Positions 10,973 through 22,416 of a DNA stretch of 64,000 bases are shown here, in pieces; position 1 is the first letter of the stretch, and every line of letters begins with the position of its first letter. The notes below the pieces were generated by a model that worked only from the letters and a program-made list of their open reading frames with translations, was not told the origin of the DNA and searched no databases. Origin of the DNA: Coptis chinensis. Taxonomy: Eukaryota > Streptophyta > Magnoliopsida > Ranunculales > Ranunculaceae. Made by a program: the position numbers and the translations under genes. The stretch spans positions 17,880,501-17,944,500 of the forward strand of contig CM027377.1 in assembly GCA_015680905.1 (NCBI GenBank). Direction: 5' to 3'.

Positions 10973-13884
10973 AAGTGGGTAAAAAAGAAAGAGCAGATAG
11001 GTCCAGCAGAGAGATCGGGGAAAGGTTTACGAATCAATCAAACGAAACATAAAGATAAGCGTAAGATCTAGGTCAATGTGGTGTAGATGGGCCCCAGGAG
11101 CAAACAGTTGTTGCTCGTTCCTTGGTTGGAAAGGGCAGAGTTCCATTTGGTGGGTGGGTTGCGGGCGAACGAAAGAGACGTGTGGCTGAGGGCAGGTGAG
11201 GCATTGTGTCATCAAACGTTGAGTATGGATCGTAATTGAGCGAAACATCTGCTCATCGAAAAGTTGTCTTAAAGCGAAGGTCTTGACCTGGAAGGATTGA
11301 AGAGAGCGCTAGTAGATCGAGCTGTAGGTGCATGGACTTGGCTAGTGAAGCACAACCATTCATCTTTCCATAGAGTGCTACACTAGAGTAAGATGAGCGA
11401 CCCCCAGTGGCAACCTTCACTAGTCAACGAAGTACGGAAGTAGGCACATTCGTGCTTGATCATTTGCTCTCACTAGACCGCCCTAGAGTACAATACTGGT
11501 TTGCCATAGGTCCGAAGGGCTGTCTCTTGTGCGCGATGGTTGGGCATGAATGAAGCTTGCCCGGTAGAAAGGAGAGTAACCTTTCGGGGAGTAGAGATCG
11601 GGCATAGAAATACCAGTGGATAAATTCTTTTTTACATAAAATGAGTTGGATAAAGCGGAACAGACGCTTCTCGCAAGCGTTTGGATTCACCAAGCACTCC
11701 CTTTAAGTGCTCTTTTTTGCGCCATACAGTAGCTAGTCTAGTACAGCATTAGATGGTTCTCCGCGGGGTCAGCCTTTGATTACAAGTATAGCTTAGCTCA
11801 TATCCCCCTACCAATGAAACAACGCAGTAAAGCGTGACCGTTCGGAAACCTCTAAGTGGACGTTCCTACTTTACATCAATAAATAAAAAGGCAAGGTAGA
11901 ATAGCATCAGTCAAGCTCTCACAGCAGGAACGGTGCCGATTCTCATTCCTTAGAAGCTGGACCTGACAACTGTATTTGAGTCCGTTCATTCCTCACTCTA
12001 CTAACACAGGGTAAGTGATTATTGATATCCAACTGCCAGTGGGGAGACCGTAGACTGAACTGAAACCGGAACTCTTTTTTGTGTGTAATGATTAACTACT
12101 AGTTAGAATGAATTCTTATCGGTGTTTAACACCAACTCCTTTTAGAAGCTCTTCTTAAACCATAGGACTGGTTTGGAACCCTAAGCCGAGTCTGTTGACT
12201 GAGTAACCTAAGCCGAAAAGGTGGACAGAGATGGTTACTAAGCCGAATCCCCGGAGCAAGGGCCGCTAACTACACTCTTTGAATCTGTTATGTTACTAAG
12301 CCTGTGTTTGAGCTCTATGCCTTTGCGCGCTAAGGCTTTCGTGGCTAACCCGAGCAACCTACCTTGATGAGCGCTATTGCTCGGTTAGCATTAAGTGAGA
12401 AGGCACTGAAGAAGATCTATGAGACCTTCGATCAAAGAACAGAATTAGTGCTTTAAATTGACTTCTTTCCATCCATCACCAGACCATAAAGACCTGACGC
12501 GCGTAGGCTAAGAAAACCGAATTCAAACAAGAGAAGAGCACTTACGTTACTTTTCTTTTAGGAAGAGAGCGGCTAGCAAATGAGCTCTTTGTTTGCTGCT
12601 TTCTAAAAGGCAAGTCAACTACCGAATCTGTTTATCGTTTATCGAGATCGCATTTCAATGACCAGGAATTTGGGGCAGAGATATATTCGCCTTTCACTCC
12701 TGAACTGTTAGTTGGAGATGGGTTTTCATGTTCGCCCTTACTGCTGGCTATCAGGTTAGTGTCTCTATCCCATTAGTGAGCAAAGACAATCAGTGTATTG
12801 AGAAGTAAGCAGTATGACTTCGAATGTGGGCACTTTGGGGGTTTCCCTGAACACCTTATAAATCTTCAGCGATGTTTTGAACAAGTAAGTGTAATCAGAG
12901 CTAATTAGTAGCCTATGCAGTGGAGAGCTATGTGGTTTTATCCAATAGCCGTGGAGCGGTCAACCTCAATCCTTACCTGTCTGTGTTTCATTTTGGTGTA
13001 GTATCAGGCAAGCCCACAAGCGAGAGGTTCCTGCGAAGGGTGCCCTTATTCCATTCCTACCCTTGCTCGTCTGCGCTTGATTCCAGTTCCGTGTAGTCAG
13101 TATCCGTAGTTTGCTCCTACGTTTGCTATGCCCGGTCGTCGGTTGAACGTCAGTCTCAGTAGGGGGGTGGCATTCCCGTTCCAAGTCTACGTTTGCTTCA
13201 TAGTGGTGGTCCCACCTACTGATGGATAGGGAGAACCTAGACAACTGAACAACTCCAAACTTCTTACGGGTTGGGTGGGAATAAGAAAGGGTGTTTTTAA
13301 TCCCACTGCTTTCAAATAACCTGTTAGAAGGAGTCCCGTGTAATAAATTTATGTTTCGCCAGATCTCGTACCAACTACCCAATACTTCACTTTTCTATTC
13401 TTTCCGATCTAGCTACTGTCGAACTACCAAACACGGTCTACTTACGGGTATAGAAGCATCCCTGGCCTTAAACGTAAGATTATGACTATATAGATTTAAT
13501 AAATGTTTTTTCATCTCTTAGTCGACTGATTCACCAACTAGCCTATGTTCCCCTTTCCTTTGTAGCCAGCAGGGTCAGCTAGTTCTGTTAGGGCTATAAT
13601 GACCTATTCTATGGTGACACTCATAAGAGTAATAATCTTTACGTACTTAAGGGAATTCATCCTATTGGTACGCTGGCGCAATCCTCCCTGGAAATGAGAT
13701 CCCCAAAGCCAGTTTCTTCTACTCTGAGTAGTTTATTTTGTTTCTATCTCAGTTGTTAGAAAGAAGAGATAGTATCTCAGGGTATGGCAACGGGAGGCTG
13801 ATTATCAAAAAAGGATTTAGAAGAATCTATATCCGCCAATAAAACAAAGAATCTAATAGATAGAAAGAATAAATAACAAAACAC
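10973..13884. other. Mitochondrial-like non-coding stretch
   Basis: No gene is recognised. The longest ORF is 138 aa on the minus strand (12966-13382); it is arginine/threonine-rich with no visible domain or membrane segment, and is noted without a function. Confidence 0.4.
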
Positions 13885-14814
13885 ATGATTGCGAACGTAA
13901 TTGAAACTAGGAGTCTAAATTGGAGTGTACGATCTTTCTCTTATTATGGAACTGGAATAAATGGTTGTGGAAACAGTTTCTTTAATATGCATTTGGTAAA
14001 TAACAGGATTGATTCTAAATATGAGATTTTTAGTAGGTGTATGAGTAGTAGTAATTCTATTAAGAGTAGTTTTAGTAATCAAAAGTGTAGTAATGATAGT
14101 CAAAGTAGGTATCATAGTATGTTACCGGATTGGTGTATCAATTCTAGTATGTTACCGGATTGATGTATCAATTCTAGTCTATTACCCTTTGATGTGAGAA
14201 GGCATAGTATGAGTCAAAAAGTTTACATGGAATGGTTAATGGATTTCTTCAGAATAGAGTGGTATGCAAAGATGTGGCACAAAACTTTGCTTGATAGGGT
14301 GCTGAGTAACCAATGGTTATGCAGGTATTATATTGTACCTAAGAGGTGGAAACCTGGGGAATTCACAAGTGCATTAAGCATACCCAAAAGTAGTCAATCT
14401 AAGTACTCGCTCATGGATACAAACAGGGAGATAGCGGATAGTCTGTACTATCAAGTGATGGATTTAATAAACAACGATAGCAGAATCGAACTCATGCTAC
14501 AAATGGGATCTATGTTAGGTGTCATTATTCTATGGGAAATAGTACCCCAGTTTCTATTAGATGTCTACCCCAATCTCATCTTACTACCAAATAAAGTCAT
14601 CAGCTTTTTGATAGAGCATCAAGGGTGTCAACCACAAGATATGATTGATAATAGCATTTTTACTGAGAATCCTGGGGAAATCCATGAGGAGTTACAACAA
14701 CTAAAAAGTAAGATAAACAAAAATAATCAAATAAATAATGACATTGCTAAAGTTTTAGCCATTGCTTCAGCTGCTTGCGCTATGATACTTTTACATTATT
14801 TACTTTATAGATAG
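13885..14814 (+). pseudogene. Unrecognised 309-codon reading frame with one in-frame TGA
   Basis: A single frame runs from ATG at 13885 to TAG at 14812-14814, interrupted only by TGA at 14161-14163. Two open halves result: 92 aa, and 206 aa from the next ATG at 14194. The first half is serine/asparagine-rich. Before the stop, a 30-base unit encoding SMLPDWCINS is tandemly copied, and the TGA occupies the place of the tryptophan TGG in the second copy. The second half has a basic N-terminal part rich in tryptophan, a hydrophobic segment (MGSMLGVIILWEIVPQFLL), a probable coiled coil (EIHEELQQLKSKINKNN), and a final hydrophobic segment (VLAIASAACAMILLHYLLY) ending in a basic residue, like a tail-anchored or two-pass membrane protein. 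I know no family for it. It could be a mitochondrial or mitochondrial-plasmid ORF. TGA may be a real stop, a decayed tryptophan codon, or a tryptophan codon in another genetic code. Confidence 0.5.
14112..14171 (+). repeat. Two tandem 30-bp units inside the unknown ORF
   Basis: Two adjacent 30-base copies near 14115-14174 differ at one base, TGG versus TGA at the tryptophan codon. A third, partial copy (CTATTACC then TTTGATGTG) follows. The near identity implies a recent duplication in frame. Confidence 0.8.
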
Positions 14815-16092
14815 AAGAGAAGTCAAAAGGAATAAAAACAAGAGATAAGATCGAGAAAAAGCACCTCTTTGATTGCAGCCGGCATTGCTTGCTTCCACTT
14901 CTGGGCTAGGTAAAAGAGAATAAGCTTGCGGTTAGCTTACCTTTTTCCTTGGGATCTATTTCTTGAAAAGGACAGCGGAAATATCTGCTGATATAACATC
15001 AAGCGTTGATCCTATCCTTGCTATGAGCACTCTTGGCCTACGGTTCAGACCAACAGTCAGATAGTGGTGGAACGATAAACCTCCGAGAAGGAATTCTAAC
15101 CCTTTTCTTTTGCTACCGCTTTTTAACTAATCATATTAAACCGGATTGCTTATCCAAGAAAGTATACTATACATTACTTAGACAAACCCTCAAGGATCAG
15201 CTTTATTCTCATCTAGTTTTCGGCAATTGAATATTATCAGCACCCTTCCCTATGGCTGGCTATCCTCTCCACATGAATAACCTTTCTGATTTGCTCAAAT
15301 GAGTTCTTTCCTTCTCCGATAACGGGTGACCTGAGCTGCGATTTAATGCCGCGTAAAGGACAGAAAGAAAGACAAGGGAAGTGACCACAGGAGCTTGGGC
15401 TCAACCAGCCATTTTGATAATCTTTGGCTCCCAATCGAATCGGGATGGAGATGGAGGTCCGTCAACGCAAGGCTTCATTTCTATAGATGCTTTGAATAGC
15501 CCATAATTTCTATTCCAACAAGCAAGTAAACCAACTACTCACTTAGGAAGTGAAGTAAGTAAGCCAGATATAGTTCAATTCTATGGGCGGGAATCCAATC
15601 TTTCATTAATAGACTGACCTTCATAAACATCTTATTCTAAAAATGATAGGACGAACTCTTTCATTGAATTCCTAAATCACTCTCCTGCCCCAAAATCCCC
15701 TAACTTAGGAAGTGAAGCCCGAACATTCCTGAACTTTCTAAGTTCAGCTTTGAAATCCCCCTTCACGTAAGATATGCCCCCCCTCTACCACCTTCCACCA
15801 ACTGCTACGCTTTATGGAGGGCGCCATTGCTAAGTCTTGGTTGCTGGTTTAGTCCAAAAGGAATGCCTTTGCTTTCGCTTGATTCGAACCATAAAGGGGT
15901 TGGTACCGTGGTGCATCACCCTTTTAACATAGGACCGATCGCCCGGCTGAAGGTGGAGAGTCAGAAGCAACAGGAGAACCAACCCAAGCCTAAAATAAAG
16001 TGCGGTTTGTTTATTCAAAAATAAGCGAAAGGATTGCTTAACGAGCAAAGAACAATACAGCAGATGCACATCGCCATCAATTAAACCTCTAA
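14815..16092. other. Mitochondrial-like non-coding stretch
   Basis: No gene is recognised. TTAGGAAGTGAAG recurs near 15543 and 15706. The stretch ends at the TAA target site (16090-16092) of the inserted DNA transposon. Confidence 0.4.
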
Positions 16093-16208
16093 GAGCATCT
16101 TTAGCAGAGCAACAAAAAAAACACCAAAATTTTGAACCAAACCAAACACCAAACCAAAAAAACACCAAACAACTTTAGGAGCAACATAAAAAAAAACACC
16201 AAGCAACT

Positions 16209-16302
16209 ACGCGGTTTTGCCAAAACCACGCCACTAAAGCCCAACTGACAAGCCCAAGCCCACGCGGTTTTGGCAAAACCGCGCGGTGTTCAGAACACCG
16301 CG
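16209..16302. repeat. Left subterminal palindromes of the transposon
   Basis: GCGGTTTTGSCAAAACCRC-type palindromes lie at about 16209-16230 and 16262-16283. A related one, CGCGGTGTTCAGAACACCGCG without its last base in either arm, follows at 16282-16302. Matching palindromes sit at the right end, so they are candidate transposase-binding repeats. Confidence 0.75.
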
Positions 16303-16311
16303 TGCTACTTC

Positions 16312-16319
16312 TATATAAA
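16312..16319 (+). promoter_or_regulatory. TATA box of the PMD gene
   Basis: TATATAAA lies just inside the subterminal palindromes and about 110 bp before the ATG at 16428. The promoter therefore belongs to the transposon. Confidence 0.5.
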
Positions 16320-16427
16320 CAACTCCAAAGCCGCGCGGTTCAGTCACTTTCACCTCTTCTCACAATTATAAAACCCTCTCTTTAGTTAAAAAAAAACAAA
16401 AACCTACCTAAACTCTTAAAATTTGAT

Positions 16428-18626
16428 ATGGATCCTTTTGAACCTTTCGACGGTGATGATTGGCGATTAATGAGGCGACATTGGCGATGAGGAAGTAGAA
16501 TCTGGTGGGGAGAAGCGATTGGGGGGAAGAAGAATCCGTGGATGTCGCCTACCGATAGACATCTCTATGTCTTTCGGAGTATCGGATGAGCGACTTTGAT
16601 TGGCAATTTGCACTGGAGAAACACTTGATATGGAAGTTGTGTCTTACTACGTGATACAAAACACATGTCGAGTCGCGGTGGCTAATACTCAGGTAATTAA
16701 TTAGTTTTGATTAAATATTTTAAATATTAATTAGTTAAGTTGGACCAATTAATTATTTATCTTATACAAATTATTTTTTTTTTATAATATCAGCATGTTG
16801 TTGACTACCGAGTTAGATCGGCTTTACTTGGTGTTAGAGAGTAGTAGAAGGTTATTAGGAGTTTGGATGAGTTTGTACATATTAGAGATAGTATTTTGTA
16901 TACACCTTTGGGTATTTTGATTGATAGGCTGATTGGGCAATGGTCATAGCTTTAGTAGAAAGATGGTGGAGTAGAACTCATACATTTCATTTTCCTTGTG
17001 CGGAGTTAGGGTTCACACCACTAGAATTCACTATGATTTCTGGGTTGAGTATCGGTATAGGCCAACCGATACCTTTTCATACAAATTATGAGAATATGGA
17101 TAGTATGCTTATGAGTTTTTTTCGTTTGGGTGCGGATGCTTATGATTCTTCTGGGATTAAGCTATCTCATATTAAGATTGCATATATGGAACCCTTTTGC
17201 ATCCCCGATACACGAAGCGGAGTTAGCTTTGATCGCTCTAGGGTAGTGAGGGTCTCGTCGATTATATTAGGACTTTTTGATGTTTTTATTGGGCATGTTT
17301 TGTTTCCCAATGGTCATTCTACTGACGACCGAGATATTATGCTTATGTATCCGATTTGCATACTATGAGAGATTATGACTGGGTAGCTCAATTATATGCC
17401 ACATTGATATCGGCGTTAGATAAAGCTTCAAAGACATTCGGAAGTAGAAGTCCTCGAGTGCGGGATTCATGGGATTTTTAGAGATTTGGTTTTATGAGTA
17501 TTTTCGATGTCTTTGTCCTAACATAGACATGATTGCCGATACTCGCCCCTAGATTTGCTAGTTGGTCGGGGCCTCACTTGACTCGTAGAACAGGCGATTA
17601 GGAATAATATCTGTATGGCTCGTGGCTCAAATTGATATTAGATCATTGTCATCTATTAAGTGGAGACCTTGGCGTTTGTCATCGCCTTTGACGATCCAAT
17701 ATGACAAAGCATGCTTGTGTGTTGTCACGTCCACGAGTTGTTTTGCCAAGACGGGATCGTCGAGGTTTGAATCGTGTGCAAATGATGTTGGAGGCGGATA
17801 TTTGGGCGTTATGGAGTTCCATGTGCTCCCATGCGGATGTTAGTGATGCAAAGTCGTGGGGTAGAATTCAAGTTCATGAAGTTCATGCCGGTGGTGGTCT
17901 TTGGCGGATCGTCTTCTTTTGTTATTGAGCGAGGCTGGCGATCGATTATTATAGATGGTGGAACCGCAGGTGTCTCCATGGGTTGCATTTGTTGCCTCTC
18001 GTTGGTCGGGCTAGCAACTTCGAAGTTTGTGGGCCTGGAAGGGATGAGGCGTGAACTACGTATTCCTCATCCGCCATACCGCTTGTTTACAACCCACAAC
18101 CTTTGAATGCATATCGGCCGGCCGGTTCCGTAATGCGCGGTAATCTTGGATGTTTGCGTGTGTGTGTGTGGGGATGGGGAGACTACTTATATTTCCATTC
18201 CCGAGGTGCCTCATGCTCGTTTCTCGAAGTTAGAGCATATTGATCGATTATATCATGGTGAGTTTAATTGTTTTATTTATCTTCTTCATTATATATATAA
18301 TATGTACTCATTTGTATTTTCTTGGATTTTCGGGCTAAGATTCGGGAGAGATATGAGAACCGAGGTTCTTATGTTTGATGGGATGAGGGGCGCCTGTATC
18401 ATTATAGCCAAGAAAGAGGAGGCATATTCTTAGACATATCGGCAATCCCGGCGTCGCGTTATGCGAGACTTCGAAAGCGTATGAGGATATGCGACAAAAG
18501 TGTACACGCAAGAACATCGAGGGATATGAGGAACTTCAGTGAAGTAGTTACCTCGCGTCGCAGGCGAGAGAAGATCATCGGGCCTCGGATTAGGAACTTA
18601 GAGGAGGCGGCCGGAACGCCCAAATA
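16428..18626 (+). pseudogene. Plant mobile domain (PMD/MAIN-like) protein, decayed
   Basis: The first ATG (16428) opens MDPFEPFDGDDW. An intron at 16693-16793 has GT-AG ends. After it, HVVDYRVRSALLG and SLDEFVHIRDS lead into the open piece 16940-17368. There ALVERWWSRTHTFHFPCAELGFTPLEFTMISGLSIG matches the PMD signature (ALVERWRPETHTFHLP then EDVAMLTGLPIDG in relatives; shown here in parts). Later fragments keep the family's order: YDWVAQLYATL near 17365-17400, then PRDRRGLNRV and MMLEADIW near 17750-17810. PMD proteins include Arabidopsis MAIN and MAIL1, nuclear proteins linked to transposon silencing and genome stability, and transposon-borne copies. Frames shift several times after 17368, so this copy is non-functional. 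Confidence 0.75.
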
Positions 18627-18910
18627 GAGAGAGGAGAGGGATCGAGTGGAAAAGTAAGAAAAGAGCTAAATAAATTTGATGTAATATGATAGGTTTTGGA
18701 TTATTTTGGATATTATATGATTATATCATAATCATAGATTTTGACTGCATAATCATAATCATAGGTTTTAATTTCTTTAATTTTTTTCGATTTTGAATTA
18801 CAATTCTTAATTTCTTCAATTGCACAAATGTTAATTTCTTAACTTCTATGCACAACTCATAATTTTTCAAGTTCTATGCACCACAGTTCTAATTTTCAGA
18901 AAAAACGCAA

Positions 18911-18995
18911 CGCGGTTTTGGCAAAACCGCACCCATTGAAGCCCAAGCCCACGCCCATTTAGCAGCCCAAGCCCACGCGGTTTTGCCAAAACCAC
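18911..18995. repeat. Right subterminal palindromes of the transposon
   Basis: GCGGTTTTGGCAAAACCGC occurs at about 18912-18930. A slightly diverged copy with the centre TTGCCAA occurs at about 18975-18994. They mirror the left-end set. Confidence 0.75.
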
Positions 18996-19115
18996 ATGAG
19001 TGATTTGATACAGCACCAAACCTGGAACCAAATATTGGTCGATTTGGTGTTTGGTGTTTTTTCTGAGAATTTGGTGTTTGATGCTAGGTTGATATCACTG
19101 CTAAAGATGCTCTAA

Positions 19116-22100
19116 AATAGCTAACTGAGCACACAGCAACAAAAGGAAATATCTCATCACCTCCAAATCAGGCAAGTCCTCATCCTACGAGGAGGAACCA
19201 AAGCAGGCGCATTCACAAGCTTTTAGCTACCGAGTGTAGGGGCTCGGAAGATTTGATAGAAGTTCCCCTTTCCTTTCTCTTTATACGAGTCTCTCGTTCT
19301 CTTTCTGGTTTTCTTGTTTGTGATCGCCTTTACTAAGTACACTAGATTCATTCCTTTTGCTCTCTATCTCCTAATGCCAACTGAAATATAACATCTGCTC
19401 AATGCATAGTAAAATAGGTGGCAGCTGCTCTCTATGTACTTGTAGTTGAGTAAGGACTGTAAGCTTCAAGTCCCTTCTTATCTTCTTTTAGTTTCAACAG
19501 GAGGATAGAATCTAGTTATATCTTCTCATCTTAGTGCTTCTCTTTCCCCATCTATGGGACTCTCCTCTTTTGTCTATTATCATCGGGCTTTCCCTCATCC
19601 ACGTAGTTTATCTTTTTGAAGGTTATACGGACTCTTCTCGACATAACTTAATTAGGCCGTTGTCTCGTCCTCTTGTATTATATGAATTAAGAAGATCCCT
19701 TTCACTTACACTACATTTCGCCTAACAGTTTACCTTCCCTTACTTGACTTTTCATCCCTTACTTGCCGCTTCCTTCACAGCGTCCCCTGTGCGCCTTACT
19801 TCCTTTAAGTTAGTTTGAAGGCTGTTGAATTTCCTTTCCTAAGGCGTAAATGGAATTTCCGATCAAACAACTTTTGTTGTCTTCACCTACTAGACTAAAC
19901 CTACCATCCATGTTCGGAAATCTCATTCGGATCGCCTAGCTCTAATGAATTCCTTCTTAATTTCACCGGCTATTTATTAAGACCGGGAATCACGGGAATC
20001 ATAAGTGTAAATACCTATTTACGATTCAATATCTATAAGAGGTGAACCAACGGAAGGGAAGTGATCCTCGGAAGAGGGAACATGATGACAATCCGATCTC
20101 CCTTTCCCAAAGATGAGAAGGGTACCTTCTTGACTGACGCCACGAGACATTACAGCGCTTACCTATGTTGATGGTCTTCCTCTCCCATTACTGGAAAAGA
20201 AACTTCCTCTAGGCCTTATGGCTACCACTTGTGCCAGAAGGCTTCAAGCTGGGCTGGGATCATGAAAGTTGATCAGACTAACGGAAAGAAGAAGCGGACA
20301 GAGAAGAGGGCTTTCGTTTTACTTGACTTGAGTCAGCCCCTGGGATTGATCAATCAGTAGTAGAATTAGGTTGCCTCATCGATCGAGTGCCCTGTCTTCT
20401 CTCCTCTATCTCAACTGATCGATCGCTTCATCTTTCAATTATGATTTGTTTGGTACACGAGTGGAACATCAAATACGAGAATGAAGACCTAAAATGAAAG
20501 CTAGACCCTGAGTCTGTCCGCCCTACCCTAACCTCAGGCTTTCAGTCCTACTTCTGCAACTAATTGATTATTCCTGCTTATTCTATTTTTTAGATGCCAC
20601 TATCTTACTTTTCAGTACTCTCTATTTCAACAAGATTGGAATTGATTTGCTCGTCTGGCTCCATCCTTTTCTCTTAGCCCTTCTTTTTCTTTCTCTTTGA
20701 TCTTTACCGCTCTTCTAGTCTGTAAAGTAAAGCCTAGGACCCTAAATCAAATAAAGTACCCTAAAAAAGAAAGTCCTCTATCCAGCGCTACTGCTGGTTG
20801 ATACTTCTCTGACTAGGCGGCGGCCTGCCCCGAGGCTAGTTTTCCCGGCCTTCCACAAACTCACTGTGAGAAATGACTTCACCCATTGCTCTGTACCCAG
20901 CCCTTTCTTTTGGCCTAATAGCCCTACCTAGGTGACACCTTATGTAGTATTATATCATCTTGGTTAGAGGCATCCCCCTTTGAAGCTTTTGGATTCCAAC
21001 CTACCTCTGAGGTACATCTGATTCCAGTCATGATAGTTCAGTTATTCGCAGCAGCTCCATCCAACTCCCGGCTAGCAGCTTTACTTCCCGCTTTTTCTCA
21101 TTCCCCTGGGCCTTTCAAGACCCCTTTCAACCGCTTCAAACATTTCGTTTCTTAGGCCTGGGCTGGCTAGGACCACTAAGGAATTCTCTTCCACAACTAG
21201 CTTGACCAGAAGGGGGAAGTAGGATGATCCTACGTGAAGAAGCTACTTTTCCAAACTGTGTGAGACCGGCTTCTATGGGATGCCAATGTCCAACAATATA
21301 AGTAAAGCATCTAGCTTGATGCATCGATCTCATCCTCCGATCTGATAAAATGCAAAAAATGAGGCCAATATGAAAAAGTAACACCAACCAATACTAGCAG
21401 GGACTCATTCCTCGCTTGCTTATACTTGCTTACTAGTAGGATATTTTATCCCTCTACTAAGCTTGCTTAGATTGGACTCGTTTCTATCTATCTCAAACCT
21501 TCAGCTTGTTTGTAATGGTTAATCGCCTCGTGTCCTTCTTCTTAAGTGAGGTTTCTTCCTTATCACTCGTGGGCACCAGTTCCTATGCTTGTTTATGCAT
21601 ACTCTACCTACTATTATTTTTAGGCTGCTCCTTTCTTGCTTTCTTTGCCTGGCTTGCTTGTTTGTGTTTAATAGTGAGTAATCTACTCTACCTATTCCTA
21701 TGCTTTTGAACTGGCTGGGGACTACTGGTTGGCAGGGTTGTCTCTATCTTATCACTGGGTTGGGAATGAGACTATTTAACCCTGTCCTTTCCCGCCTAAG
21801 AACAAGGTAAGCAAGCAAGTAAAAATCCTAACACTGATGAGCTTGCTCTAATGAAACTACTAACACTCAGAGGGACTCAGACCCAGTTGCCTAGAAGGAG
21901 ATTAGATTCTATTTAGTTAGTCGGGTCTTAACAAGGAGCGAATGGATCCACCATAATATCGCCCCGCATATCCTTATAGAGTTCAATTTAGTGCTTATTA
22001 CTGGTTGGGGTGGAACCTTGCTTAATAAGATAAGACTGATCCTAATGAAAATGTTAGCACTGCAAGGGTAGGAATATTAATAGTAAACTTTATTAATACT

Positions 22101-22188
22101 AATAAGACTTAAACTTATATATATACTGTAATAACATAAAGATGAAACTTTACAGCAAAGTACCCTTGCAACTAAGAAAGTAAGTAAA
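19116..22188. other. Mitochondrial-like non-coding stretch
   Basis: No gene is recognised. The stretch is rich in CT/AG motifs and short repeats such as CTTGCTT near 21415-21475 and 21637-21662. ORFs of 60-83 aa are unsupported. Confidence 0.4.
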
Positions 22189-22416
22189 GTGATTGACTAT
22201 GATTCGTACATCGCTGGTACACAGGACCTTTGTTTGTACTACCAAGGTGGCACAGGACAGGCATTCTCCTTATGCGAATCCATCGAAGCTGACTGGGCAG
22301 GAGACCTAGATGAGCGTAAGTCTACCATGGGGATATTGGTTTACAAAAGCGAAGAAAGGGAACAACGGCTTGCAGCAGAGAGTAGAAAACAACCCGGTAA
22401 AAAGAGCTTCAAATAA
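22189..22416 (+). pseudogene. Copia RNase H scrap
   Basis: A short open piece contains the peptide EADWAGDLDERKST, which matches the copia RNase H signature (DADWAGD...DRKSTSG in the family). No LTR or other pol part is visible around it. It is a fossil scrap; such nuclear-type fragments are also common in plant mitochondrial genomes, so it could predate the transfer. Confidence 0.7.

Larger units (their letters stand above)
16093..19112 (+). mobile_element. PIF/Harbinger-like DNA transposon carrying a PMD gene, 3020 bp
   Basis: A perfect 15-bp terminal inverted repeat is present: GAGCATCTTTAGCAG at 16093-16107 and its reverse complement at 19098-19112. The 3-bp target duplication TAA (16090-16092 and 19113-19115) is the PIF/Harbinger signature. 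Subterminal DNA at both ends carries ACCAAACACCAAA blocks and copies of a GC-rich palindrome. The only coding trace inside is a plant mobile domain gene in plus orientation; no DDE transposase is visible, so the element is non-autonomous. It sits in mitochondrial-like DNA and therefore inserted after that DNA reached the nucleus. Superfamily assignment rests on target site and ends only; a Mutator origin is less likely because no 9-bp duplication is seen. Confidence 0.8.
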
